Of a stretch of 43,010 nt of DNA, positions 8,612-16,606 are shown in pieces. The DNA lies in contig DBQG01000050.1 in the NCBI GenBank assembly GCA_002305125.1, positions 1 through 43,010 of the forward strand. Reading direction: 5' to 3'. Source of the DNA: Patescibacteria group bacterium UBA1400. GTDB taxonomy: Bacteria; Patescibacteriota; Microgenomatia; UBA1400. A model generated the notes under the pieces. That model had not been told where the DNA came from. It searched no databases and saw only the letters and a program-made list of their open reading frames with translations. The translations under genes were made by a program, and so were the position numbers. How positions within the stretch are numbered: the first letter of the stretch is position 1; each line of letters begins with the position of its first letter.

Positions 8612-10274
8612 CTAAAATCTCTTCTGATTGGGATAAAACCTGGCGCCAACGTCCAAATCTTTGTAAAACTAAAAGGTAATGTTTAAGCTGTTGAATTTTA
8701 AGCAGTAAAGAAAGGATAAAATAAACAACGATGCCGGAAATTAACACAATTAAAGTCAGAAAAATAAGATTTATAGTTTTAGTGGTATCCAAAATATAAC
8801 GGTCTAAAATCCTCATAGGCCACCATAAAAACAAGCCTGATAAAAAGGTAGCCAAAATCATCTTAGCAAGCGGGAGAAAAACCTTAGCTCCAAATAATGA
8901 CCCTATTTTCTTTTCTAAAAATAAAAGTAAAAGGACAAAATGAACAAGACTTGCTAAAGTTATAGCCAAAGCTAGCCCTAAAATATTAAAATCAAATTTA
9001 AAGACAAATATAAAACTTAAACCAACATTGACCAGTACGGCAACTAATTTTAAAATTAAAGGTGTTACTGTATCCTGGAAAGCATAAAAGGTTCTCACTA
9101 AAAGCTCTATGGCTCCTTGGCTAAAAATAGACAAAGCCAACACTCCTACCACCTGCCCTGTTAAAAGAGTTGCCTCCCAGGGAAAATTTTTAGCTCCAAA
9201 AGCAAGTCTTACAGTCGGAACTCTTAAAACTAACAAAATAATACTTGCTGGCAAAGCTAGATAAAATATTTGGTGAAAAGAGGAAATAAATAATTCCTTA
9301 AAATTATTAAGATCTTTTTTGCTTTCTCGTGCCAATGTGGGCAAAGCCGCCTGTCCAATAGTTAAACCAAACAAACTAATGGGTAAATTACTAAGATGCT
9401 GAGCAAAGTTATAAATTGACAAAGAACCGGCAGCTAAAGACGTGGCTACAAAAACGGCGAAGCTTAAACTAATTTGATCTAGAGCAAAACTTAAAGTTCT
9501 GGGAACCATAAGTTTGGCAATTTTTTTTATTCCCTTATCTTTTAAGTCCAATTTAAAGCTATAGTTAAACCCTAAATTTTTAGCTAAAGGATACTGAACC
9601 AAACCATGAAGCAAAGCTCCTAAAACAACTCCTAGAATGGGACCATAAATTCCTACTACAGGAGTTAAAACAATAATTCCTATAATAATACCTAAATTAT
9701 ACAAAACTGAAGAAAAAGCAGGAAGTAAAAATCTTTGATTAGACTGTAAAATACCAGTAAGAAAATTAGAATAAACAAAAAATCCTTGAGCAATTAAAAG
9801 CATTCTTATTAAAGAGACCATTAAATTAAGCTCCTCTGCACTTAAACTGTGAGTAATTAAAATGCTTAAGGGTTTGGCAAAGACAAAAACTAATCCTGCC
9901 AGAAGAAAATAAATGATCATTCCTAAGTTTAGAACTGAATTGGCAAGAGAATATGCCCTCTTTTCATCCTCAACCAAGTATTCACTAAAAACAGGAATAA
10001 AAGCAGCAGAAAGAGTCCCTAGAACTAAAACCTGAAAAATCATATCAGGAATGCGAAAAGAAGCAAAGTAAATATCAAGCTGCCATTGTTGACCGGGAAT
10101 AAAAAAGTTAGCTGCCAGCAGTCTGTCTCTAATTAAACCTAAAATTCCCGAAGCTAAAATCATCACCATTAAAATAATGGCAGCTGATAAAATATTAGTC
10201 TGCTTTCTTTTAAATAAAATTTTACCGTTTTTAACAAAACTTAGTTTTCTGAAAAAGTCTGTTTTTATGCTCAT
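8601..10274 (-). CDS. murJ: Lipid II flippase MurJ (MviN family)
   Basis: A polytopic MOP-superfamily membrane protein that flips lipid II for peptidoglycan synthesis. After a short basic N-terminus it shows about 14 hydrophobic segments. MurJ-like features include GLIRDRLLAANFF (about 45-57), the FRIPDMIFQVLVLGTLSAAFIPVFSEY stretch that marks this family, and GQAALPTLARES. At 557 aa it is in the normal range. It overlaps lepA (11 nt) and faces rpsT divergently across a 220-bp gap. No clear promoter of its own could be fixed in that gap. Confidence 0.95.
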   Translation of the reverse strand: MSIKTDFFRKLSFVKNGKILFKRKQTNILSAAIILMVMILASGILGLIRDRLLAANFFIPGQQWQLDIYFASFRIPDMIFQVLVLGTLSAAFIPVFSEYLVEDEKRAYSLANSVLNLGMIIYFLLAGLVFVFAKPLSILITHSLSAEELNLMVSLIRMLLIAQGFFVYSNFLTGILQSNQRFLLPAFSSVLYNLGIIIGIIVLTPVVGIYGPILGVVLGALLHGLVQYPLAKNLGFNYSFKLDLKDKGIKKIAKLMVPRTLSFALDQISLSFAVFVATSLAAGSLSIYNFAQHLSNLPISLFGLTIGQAALPTLARESKKDLNNFKELFISSFHQIFYLALPASIILLVLRVPTVRLAFGAKNFPWEATLLTGQVVGVLALSIFSQGAIELLVRTFYAFQDTVTPLILKLVAVLVNVGLSFIFVFKFDFNILGLALAITLASLVHFVLLLLFLEKKIGSLFGAKVFLPLAKMILATFLSGLFLWWPMRILDRYILDTTKTINLIFLTLIVLISGIVVYFILSLLLKIQQLKHYLLVLQRFGRWRQVLSQSEEILDER

Positions 10275-10425
10275 TGCTTATTAATGATCTTTCGTTAATA
10301 CTTAAAATGGCTTTTTAATACTTAAATATAGTCTTATTAAGACAAATACTAACTTTATTTTAAACCTTTTATTCTGCTTTCATTTTATACTAAACCAAAC
10401 TGAAAAGTAGTATATTAAAAAACAC

Positions 10426-10454
10426 TTGTGATTTAAAGAAGAAAAGATTATAAT
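10426..10454 (+). promoter_or_regulatory. Promoter of rpsT
   Basis: TTGTGA (10426-10431), a 17-bp spacer and a perfect TATAAT (10449-10454). The start codon lies 40 nt beyond the -10, so this transcript has a leader of about 30 nt, unlike the leaderless-type starts elsewhere in the window. Confidence 0.8.
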
Positions 10455-10494
10455 ACGCTGGTAAGTTAAATTTGTAAATAATAAAGAGTAAAAA

Positions 10495-10827
10495 ATGCCA
10501 ATATTAAAATCAGCTTTAAAAGCTCTAAGAAGAGATAAAAGGCGAACTAAGGTAAATAAGCCTTTAAAAACAGCATACCAAACTGTGGTTAAAAAGGTAA
10601 GGCAAAGTCCCACTAAACAAAATCTTACACAGGCTTATTCAATTTTAGATAAAGCTGCTAAAAAAAATATTATTCATAAAAATAAAGCTAGCAGACTTAA
10701 AGCTAATCTGACTAAACTAGTAAAACAAGAAAAGGTTGAAAATTCCGTCACCAAAACTGCTAAAAAACCTGTTAAGCAGAAAAAAACCGGCACTAAAAAA
10801 CCTTCTAAAAAAACAACCAAAAAGTAA
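10495..10827 (+). CDS. rpsT: 30S ribosomal protein S20 with Lys-rich C-terminal tail
   Basis: Binds 16S rRNA in the 30S body. The N-terminal ~80 residues match S20: KSALKALRRDKRR, a VNKPLKTAYQTVVKKV helix and the IIHKNKASRLKANLTKLV C-terminal helix. A further ~30 residues of Lys/Thr/Pro (TKTAKKPVKQKKTGTKKPSK and beyond) extend it to 110 aa, longer than the usual ~88. The gene is monocistronic in appearance, between murJ (divergent) and the pilus operon. No terminator hairpin was found after it. Confidence 0.95.
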   Translation: MPILKSALKALRRDKRRTKVNKPLKTAYQTVVKKVRQSPTKQNLTQAYSILDKAAKKNIIHKNKASRLKANLTKLVKQEKVENSVTKTAKKPVKQKKTGTKKPSKKTTKK

Positions 10828-10874
10828 CTTTATTTTTCTTTTCACTCAATACTTATTTTTAAGGTAAAAAAGTC

Positions 10875-10903
10875 TTTACAAATATTTCTCCACAACTTAT
10901 ACT
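10875..10903 (+). promoter_or_regulatory. Promoter of the pilN operon, leaderless type
   Basis: TTTACA (10875-10880), a 17-bp spacer and TATACT (10898-10903), then 6 nt to the GTG start at 10910. This spacing places transcription start at or next to the start codon, with no room for a Shine-Dalgarno sequence. Confidence 0.8.
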
Positions 10904-10909
10904 GAAATT

Positions 10910-11476
10910 GTGGTGCAGCAAAAAAAAGCTATAAATCTTTTACCGAAAGAAGCGCTTGAACATACTCCCATTGGCAAGTTTCTTAAGTGGGCTTTAACTT
11001 TTGGCCGCTATATTGTCATATTTACTGAATTAATTGTTATTGTGGCTTTTCTTTTTAGATTTAAGCTGGACAGAGACTTAATAAATCTTCAAACAGAAAT
11101 TAAGAAAAATCAGTCCATTATTGATTCCTTAAGTGAACTAGAGGCAAATGTTAACCATGTTCACCAACAGCTGGCCTTTATTAAAAAAGAAGAAAATGAA
11201 AAAATAAACTCTTTCTCTTTGCTGGAAGAGCTAACCAAACATACTCCCTTGGATGTAGTTTTTTCTAACTTAAATCTCAGTCAAAAGTCAATAACTATTG
11301 AAGGAATTAGTTATTCAAAAAACGGCCTAAACACTTTTTTATATGGCCTTCAATCAAGTGATGTTTTTTCTGATATTAACCTGGAAAGCATTGTCTCTAA
11401 GGGTAATGTAAATCCAACTATAAAGTTTACTTTATCAGCTAAAATAATCACCAAACAAGATAAAAAAGGAAAATAA
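10910..11476 (+). CDS. pilN: Type IV pilus assembly protein PilN-like
   Basis: An inner-membrane alignment-complex protein of type IV pili. It has a short cytoplasmic N-terminus with the PilN signature AINLLPKEAL (about 7-16), one membrane helix (about 37-54), a coiled-coil stretch (LINLQTEIKKNQSIIDSLSE) and a C-terminal ferredoxin-like domain with the LNTFLYGLQSSDVFSDI pattern. At 188 aa it fits PilN. It starts at GTG 10910 (a second GTG follows at 10913). The stop overlaps the ATG of pilO by one base. No pilM is seen before it, so other pilus genes must be elsewhere. Confidence 0.85.
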   Translation: MVQQKKAINLLPKEALEHTPIGKFLKWALTFGRYIVIFTELIVIVAFLFRFKLDRDLINLQTEIKKNQSIIDSLSELEANVNHVHQQLAFIKKEENEKINSFSLLEELTKHTPLDVVFSNLNLSQKSITIEGISYSKNGLNTFLYGLQSSDVFSDINLESIVSKGNVNPTIKFTLSAKIITKQDKKGK

Positions 11477-12114
11477 TGGTCTTTGACTATAAAACTCAAT
11501 ATCATCACTATAAAAGATACTTTTTAAAAATTAGATCATTGTCAGAAAAGCCAGTAACTCAGATTTCCCTGGCTCTAATAATGGTGCTGTTAACAATATC
11601 TTTTTTCAGTTTATTTGCCATCAAACCCACTGCCACCACCATTGCCAAATTAATTAAAGAAGTTAATGACAGCCAGGAAGTTAATGAAAAATTGGTTAAA
11701 AAGGTAGAAAGTTTATATCAAGCTCAGAAAGCTTACCAGGCTATCGAATCAGAGTTAACTTATATAAATTCGGCTCTCCCCCAAAACGCCAATTATATTA
11801 ATCTTGCCAGCAAGATTAATTATCTTGCCTATAACCACAACCTCCTTATCTCTTCTTCAAATTTCAGCGAATTTGATTTAATTAATCCCAATCCTGATCA
11901 AAATTTGTTAAACTTAAAACTATCAGTAGCCGGAGATTTTCTAAGCATAAAAGATTTTCTCAATGACCTTGAAAATCTGGATCGGTTAATAAAAATTAAT
12001 TCTATTCATTTTACAGATAAAAGCGAGGTTGAGGGAGCTCAAATACAGGCTGATATTAGCGGTGAAGTTTTCTGGCTTCCTTTATCCTTAATTGAAAAAG
12101 AAAAAAAACAGTAA
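11476..12114 (+). CDS. pilO: Type IV pilus assembly protein PilO-like
   Basis: Partner of PilN in the pilus inner-membrane platform. It has one transmembrane helix (about 33-53), a coiled coil (LIKEVNDSQEVNEKLVKKV) and a C-terminal domain with LNLKLSVAGDFLSIKDFLNDLENLDRLIKI, the typical PilO 'fLndLEnl-Rl' pattern. The 212-aa length is normal. It overlaps pilN by one base and lies 5 bp before the next gene, supporting a single operon. Confidence 0.82.
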   Translation: MVFDYKTQYHHYKRYFLKIRSLSEKPVTQISLALIMVLLTISFFSLFAIKPTATTIAKLIKEVNDSQEVNEKLVKKVESLYQAQKAYQAIESELTYINSALPQNANYINLASKINYLAYNHNLLISSSNFSEFDLINPNPDQNLLNLKLSVAGDFLSIKDFLNDLENLDRLIKINSIHFTDKSEVEGAQIQADISGEVFWLPLSLIEKEKKQ

Positions 12115-12119
12115 AAGTA

Positions 12120-12485
12120 ATGAAAAAAAAACAAAAAACAAATAAAGAGCTTTTTAACATTGCCGTCTTAACAGTTATTACTGTTTTTACCTGGATTGGA
12201 TTTGATGTTTATAGAACTTTAAATAAAAAGTCAAAAGTTCAGGTTGCTAAAAAGCAACTGGAAACAATTAACTCCAACTTTGATAAAAAAACTCTGGAAT
12301 CCCTTAAAATAAGAAAGGTTGTCAGCCAACAAGAGATGGAATCAACACCAGAAATGATTACTTTAGAAATAAAACAAGAAGAACAGGAGCAAAAAGAAGA
12401 TCAAGAAGCTACACCAGCTGGAGATTTTAAAGATATTGATTCTCAAACAGAATATTCAGGTGAAGAGATACAAGAACAGCCATGA
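12120..12485 (+). CDS. Small single-pass membrane protein in the pilus operon
   Basis: Not recognised. 121 aa: a basic N-terminus, one hydrophobic segment (about 13-31), a short predicted coiled coil, then a strongly Glu/Gln-rich acidic tail. It sits where pilP would be in pilN-pilO-pilP orders, but no PilP-type beta domain is visible, so calling it PilP would be unsupported. The last codons overlap the next gene by 4 nt (ATGA), so it is certainly translated as part of the operon if the neighbours are. Confidence 0.7.
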   Translation: MKKKQKTNKELFNIAVLTVITVFTWIGFDVYRTLNKKSKVQVAKKQLETINSNFDKKTLESLKIRKVVSQQEMESTPEMITLEIKQEEQEQKEDQEATPAGDFKDIDSQTEYSGEEIQEQP

Positions 12486-13945
12486 AAAAAAGCTTATTTC
12501 ATAAAAAGTTTCCCACTATTTTAGGCATTATTATGCTCCTGTTTGTTATTGGTGGTGGTTTTTTTCTTTTTACCAAAAATCAAAACTCTGGAGCAAAATC
12601 AGGACCAGAGGTAACACCTAAAAAAATATTTATTACCAATATTACTGATTCTCAATTCACTGTTTCCTGGATTACTGATGAAAAGACAATCGGCTTTATT
12701 AAATATGGTTCAAGCCCCAGTGTAAAAATAAAATCCCTGGATGATAGAGATCAATTATCAGGTCAAGAAACTCCCGCCAATACTCACCATATAACTATTA
12801 AAGAACTTGAGCCGGGTAATACTTATTATTTTAAAATAAGTTCAGCGGGCAAACTTTATGATAATGAAGGCCAGCCATATAAGGTTATTCTTGGTCCCAC
12901 TCTGGGCTCTGCCGGAGAAGCAAAGATTGTTAGTGGAAAAGTTTTAAATCAAAACCAAACAGCTGCACCAGGAGTTATGGTTTACTTAAACTCTGCCAAT
13001 ACTGCCCTCTTATCTGCTTTAACCGATAAAGAAGGACGCTGGGCCATATTTTTAAATAAGGCTAGGAGTCAAGATTTAAGCTCTTATGCTATTTTTGATC
13101 CTGAAGCTACGCTCCTAAAAATTGAGGCGACCAATGGAGTAGATACTATTTCAGCAGTAACTAATACTAAAAATGCTTTTCCTGTACCTGATATAACTCT
13201 GGGAAATACTCCTTATGATTTTAGAACTAAGGAAGTGGCAAGTACAAATGAAACTTTTACTGATCAAAATTTAACAGAAGAGGCTTCTATCTCAAACTCT
13301 TTAGAGGAAAAGCCCCTTCCCTCACTTTCTCCCAGTCCTTCAGTGTTTAATACTGATTCTATAGAAGCAACGCCTTCTGGAGAAAATTCTCAAGAAGAAC
13401 TTCCGGGCCAATTTTTATCTGTTCCTCAACCTTCTGCTTCAGCGACAACAACCGAAGTTACTATTACTAATCCCACCCAAGAAGGAGAAGAAGTTTATAA
13501 TAGCAAGCCTGAAATAACAGGAACAGGACCTGCCAATACAGTTTTAACTATTCAAGTTCATTCTCCAGAAACGTACACCGGCACTGTTACTGTAGCTGAA
13601 GATGGTACCTGGAACTTTACTCCTTCAGCAAATTTAACACCCGGAGAACACACAGTTAAGGTAAGTTATACTGATGAAGAGGGTTTTATCCAAACCCTAT
13701 CCAGAAACTTTGTAGTTTTAGCCAGTAGTGCTGAAGAACAACCCCTATTAACTTCTACTCCTTCAGCTAGCCTGAATCCATCTCCTCAGGCCACACCTAG
13801 AGTTACTATTCCCTCAACATCCTCAGGCGTACCAATAACTGGAACCGTAGCTCCTACTTTTATAATTTTTATTCTCGGATTTCTACTAACCAGCATTGGT
13901 GTTGGAAATATTGTTATTGACAAACGTAAAAATAAGTTGCCATAA
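12482..13945 (+). CDS. Cell-surface protein with Fn3-like and Ig-like domains and C-terminal LPxTG-like tail
   Basis: A 487-aa anchored exported protein. The N-terminal hydrophobic segment (about 12-30) acts as signal or anchor. An Fn3-like domain follows (ITNITDSQFTVSWITDE ... HHITIKELEPGNTYYFKI, about 50-130), then a carboxypeptidase-regulatory-like domain (KIVSGKVLNQNQTAAPGVMV), a Ser/Pro/Thr/Glu linker and a bacterial Ig-like domain (PEITGTGPANTVLTIQVHSPET ... GTWNFTPSANLTPGEHTVKVSY, about 345-410). The C-terminus has VPITGT, a hydrophobic segment and a basic end (DKRKNKLP), the layout of a sortase-type signal though the motif is not canonical LPXTG. It is in an operon with pilN/pilO. Likely role: surface attachment; inferred from architecture only. 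Confidence 0.75.
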   Translation: MKKSLFHKKFPTILGIIMLLFVIGGGFFLFTKNQNSGAKSGPEVTPKKIFITNITDSQFTVSWITDEKTIGFIKYGSSPSVKIKSLDDRDQLSGQETPANTHHITIKELEPGNTYYFKISSAGKLYDNEGQPYKVILGPTLGSAGEAKIVSGKVLNQNQTAAPGVMVYLNSANTALLSALTDKEGRWAIFLNKARSQDLSSYAIFDPEATLLKIEATNGVDTISAVTNTKNAFPVPDITLGNTPYDFRTKEVASTNETFTDQNLTEEASISNSLEEKPLPSLSPSPSVFNTDSIEATPSGENSQEELPGQFLSVPQPSASATTTEVTITNPTQEGEEVYNSKPEITGTGPANTVLTIQVHSPETYTGTVTVAEDGTWNFTPSANLTPGEHTVKVSYTDEEGFIQTLSRNFVVLASSAEEQPLLTSTPSASLNPSPQATPRVTIPSTSSGVPITGTVAPTFIIFILGFLLTSIGVGNIVIDKRKNKLP

Positions 13946-13974
13946 TGAATAAACAAGCTAATTTTTTACAATAA

Positions 13975-15708
13975 ATGGATACAAATAAAGCTTCTAGTCC
14001 AGCTGATCAGGCTGTTCCACCGGTTGAAGAGCCGGGCGACAACCCACCTCCAACAGATAATCAGGCATCAAACCAATCCCTTACTCCTCCTGTAGAACCA
14101 ATTCAAGAAAGTGAAAAAACTCAAGAAGAAACATTCCAGTCATCACAACCTTTTCCTCCCATAGAAGAACAAAAAGAACTAAACAACCCAACTCAACAAC
14201 AAAAACCGGAAGAAACTCCAAAACAAGACATTCCAGTAGAGGGATTAACACCTTCTGCTAATCCAACTGAACAAGCATCTAATCCTCAACCGCCCTCATC
14301 TCCACCATCTAACATTCCCCCCAATGAACCTGATCATAGTATGAATCAACCTGAAGAGAAAAAACCTTTTAACTTTTGGAAAAATAAAAAAGTCACTTTA
14401 CCGGTTTTAGCTGTTTTTTTACTCATTGGTATAACTTTAAGTGTTTTTAGTTTAAACAAAAAATTACCAGAAATGTTTCCAGAAAATCCCTATGAAAGCC
14501 CTTCTCCTCCTGCCTCACAACTACCTGGAAATTGTAATAATCCAACGTGTGGTAATTATATGGACTGCAACAGCTATCCTGATGGCTGGTGCACTAATAA
14601 AAATCAATGTGAAGCTAATCCAGATTGGGAATGGAAGGGAGCATCTTGTTATTGCAGCGTTTGCGGAGACGGCTGTTGCGTGCGTAAAAATAGTAATCCT
14701 GAACCCGTAGGAGTTATCTGCGGCGCTGATAGCAGTGGAGTTTGGGTAAAAAATAATACTGGTTCTCCGATCAATAATCTACAGGTGGACTGGTTTGCAA
14801 GATACTGCGCAACTAATCCTGGCTGTGTTTGTTCTGGAGGGGAAAATCACGACACCATTAATTTAGCTGCTGGTGAAAAAAGAACTTTTGGCATGACAAA
14901 TCCACAATATCCTGAAAATAACTGTGACTGGGCCTGGCAAACAGATATTACAACAGCTGACTGTCATAGCACTGATCATGGTTGCGATGATAGGCCCTGT
15001 GATTCTCCTCCACCATCATCTCCTCCACCATCATCTCCTCCACCTCCACAAATGCCTAATTGTACTAGCTTAACAGGGCCGGCTGAAGTAATGGCAGGAG
15101 AGCAAGCAACATTTATAGGAACATTTTCCGGAGGCGGAGGAACTTTAACTGACGTAGGATTGGGAATAAGAGTTACAGGAGCCAATTGTAATAATCTCAC
15201 CAAATGGATTCATGAACCTGTTTTAAATAGCAATGATCCCTACACCCATGCTTTTACTTGGACCCCGGATGTAACCGGAGCTTATACTGTTTATGGTATC
15301 GCTTGGAATAATGGCTTTGCTGAATGTAGAGGAGATTGTGTTACTGTTCCTCCTGTTTTCCCATGTCAGGGGACCTGTTTATTATCAACAACTGTATCAA
15401 GCCCTAATCCGGACACCATGCGATGTTCTAATCTTGAGGTTGATGCAGAAACTATTCAAATTGGTGATGAAATTATTTTTACCTGTACAGGACAAGTCTC
15501 TTCAGGAACATTACCCAACAGCTATTTTGACTTTAGGTACTCTATTGATACTGCTCAATGGGTTACTTTAGATACCCAAAATCAAACAGGCATTACTGAA
15601 CCTTTTGAAATTACTCAAGCAGGGGATTATGTTGTTCAATGTAGGTATTGTTCAGAATTAGGAAACTGTACTACCTGGGGATCTGGAGGTTGGATACCAA
15701 TAGAATAA
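13975..15708 (+). CDS. Single-pass surface protein: Pro-rich cytoplasmic tail, Cys-rich ectodomain
   Basis: Not a recognised family. 577 aa. Residues 1-135 are Pro/Gln/Glu/Ser-rich low complexity, then FWKNKKV and a membrane helix (about 142-160). The rest is probably outside: a first Cys-rich stretch (CNNPTCGNYMDC ... CYCSVCGDGCC, about 185-240), a second Cys-containing beta-type domain, a SPPPSSPPP linker (about 344-360), and two Ig-like beta domains with further cysteines. Positive residues before the helix favour N-inside topology, so the long Pro-rich tail would be cytoplasmic. The many cysteines suggest disulfides outside the cell. It lies in the pilN operon; function unknown. Confidence 0.72.
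   Translation: MDTNKASSPADQAVPPVEEPGDNPPPTDNQASNQSLTPPVEPIQESEKTQEETFQSSQPFPPIEEQKELNNPTQQQKPEETPKQDIPVEGLTPSANPTEQASNPQPPSSPPSNIPPNEPDHSMNQPEEKKPFNFWKNKKVTLPVLAVFLLIGITLSVFSLNKKLPEMFPENPYESPSPPASQLPGNCNNPTCGNYMDCNSYPDGWCTNKNQCEANPDWEWKGASCYCSVCGDGCCVRKNSNPEPVGVICGADSSGVWVKNNTGSPINNLQVDWFARYCATNPGCVCSGGENHDTINLAAGEKRTFGMTNPQYPENNCDWAWQTDITTADCHSTDHGCDDRPCDSPPPSSPPPSSPPPPQMPNCTSLTGPAEVMAGEQATFIGTFSGGGGTLTDVGLGIRVTGANCNNLTKWIHEPVLNSNDPYTHAFTWTPDVTGAYTVYGIAWNNGFAECRGDCVTVPPVFPCQGTCLLSTTVSSPNPDTMRCSNLEVDAETIQIGDEIIFTCTGQVSSGTLPNSYFDFRYSIDTAQWVTLDTQNQTGITEPFEITQAGDYVVQCRYCSELGNCTTWGSGGWIPIE
15004..15048 (+). repeat. 15-bp tandem repeat coding the Pro/Ser linker
   Basis: Three tandem copies of TCTCCTCCACCATCA, the last one diverged, encode SPPPS units in the surface protein at 13975. 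It is likely an elastic or extended linker and prone to copy-number change. Confidence 0.8.
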
Positions 15709-15710
15709 AT

Positions 15711-16604
15711 ATGGAAAAGAAAAAACTAATAACCATCGCCGCTTTAGGAGTAACAACAATTTTAACCTTAATTGCTGTTTTTACAGCCATCAAACTGTAT
15801 CAAATCGGCAAAGAACCTACTCCTTCAGATTCTAAAACAAGCCAGCAGCCTCAAGAAAAAACTCCAGAAGTTTATCAACAAGATCCATTAAGTTGTCAGC
15901 TTACCTTTACTGTAACTGAAGAAAGTCCTCCTCCTGAATTATGTACTGTTAATGGTGATATTACTGTAGAAACCTCAGGAGAAGATACTATTATCACTGT
16001 TTATGCCCCCATTAATTATGCCAACCCAGGTATCTTAGTAACTATTGCTGACTATACCACCTGCCATCAAAATCCAGCGGAGTTTGGCAGTTATAATTGG
16101 CGCTGGACCCTTAGTTCATCCCCCTACAACATGATTGAGAGGATAGACTTTTATGTTAACATTCCTGAAGATGAAGCATGTTCAAGTGGAGAAAGCTGCG
16201 GCACCTGGACTCCAGATGCTTCACCCAGTCCATCTGAATCTGCCTCACCTAGCCCTTCAGAGTCAGCTTCACCCAGTCCATCTGAATCTGCCTCACCTAG
16301 CCCTTCTAGCTCACCCAGCCCGGGAACTAGTACACCCCCTGCTTCACCTTTACCAGGTTGCTGGGACTACTGCACTTCAGATAGTCAATGTTCTTCTTCA
16401 TTAAGATGTATCCAGACAAATGGTGCTACAAGATGTGCTAATCCTTATTGTCCTAGTGAACAAGACTGCGTGTGTCCGGCTGCTAGCCTCACTCCCAAAG
16501 GAGGCGAACCTGCCGAAGACTTACCTGTAGCAGGTACAATATCTCCCACCATCTTTCTGGCTGTGGGCGGAGTCCTGTTAATTATCTTGGGGTTACTGCT
16601 TTAA
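15711..16604 (+). CDS. Surface protein with SPSPSESA repeats, Cys-rich module and LPxxG tail
   Basis: 297 aa when started at ATG 15711, 2 bp after the previous stop; a longer reading from 15648 would overlap it and adds no sensible sequence. N-terminal membrane segment (about 6-28), a beta-rich domain to about residue 165, then SPSESA repeats (about 169-205). A compact Cys-rich module follows (CWDYC..DSQCSSSLRCIQTNGATRC..YC..DCVC, 12 or so Cys) and a C-terminal DLPVAGT plus hydrophobic segment. The Cys-rich module and tail resemble proteins I associate with Microgenomates surface proteins (recollection, not searched). Two hydrophobic ends suggest it spans or is anchored at both ends, unless the tail is processed. 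Confidence 0.75.
   Translation: MEKKKLITIAALGVTTILTLIAVFTAIKLYQIGKEPTPSDSKTSQQPQEKTPEVYQQDPLSCQLTFTVTEESPPPELCTVNGDITVETSGEDTIITVYAPINYANPGILVTIADYTTCHQNPAEFGSYNWRWTLSSSPYNMIERIDFYVNIPEDEACSSGESCGTWTPDASPSPSESASPSPSESASPSPSESASPSPSSSPSPGTSTPPASPLPGCWDYCTSDSQCSSSLRCIQTNGATRCANPYCPSEQDCVCPAASLTPKGGEPAEDLPVAGTISPTIFLAVGGVLLIILGLLL
16218..16306 (+). repeat. 48-bp tandem repeat (SPSPSESA-coding)
   Basis: One full 48-bp unit at 16218-16265 and a second identical for its first 41 bp from 16266. Each 48-bp unit is itself two diverged 24-bp halves coding ASPSPSES. It forms the stalk of the surface protein and is a probable copy-number hot spot. Confidence 0.9.
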
Positions 16605-16606
16605 AA

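Noticed and set aside
10404..10420. Sequence similar to one at 29682-29699 (AAAAGTAGTAT then TTAAAA)
   Set aside because: A short AT-rich match with one mismatch; in a window this AT-rich it is expected by chance, and one copy is the end of a coding frame.
12120..12485. Calling the 121-aa gene PilP from position alone
   Set aside because: No PilP-like beta domain or lipobox; position in the operon is not sufficient.
14492..15571. Alternative frames inside the surface protein at 13975
   Set aside because: All overlap a longer frame with coherent Cys-rich and Ig-like content; the alternatives show no domain or ribosome site.
16218..16306. CRISPR-like tandem repeat
   Set aside because: Repeats are directly adjacent, in frame and code SPSPSESA; there are no unique spacers and no cas genes.
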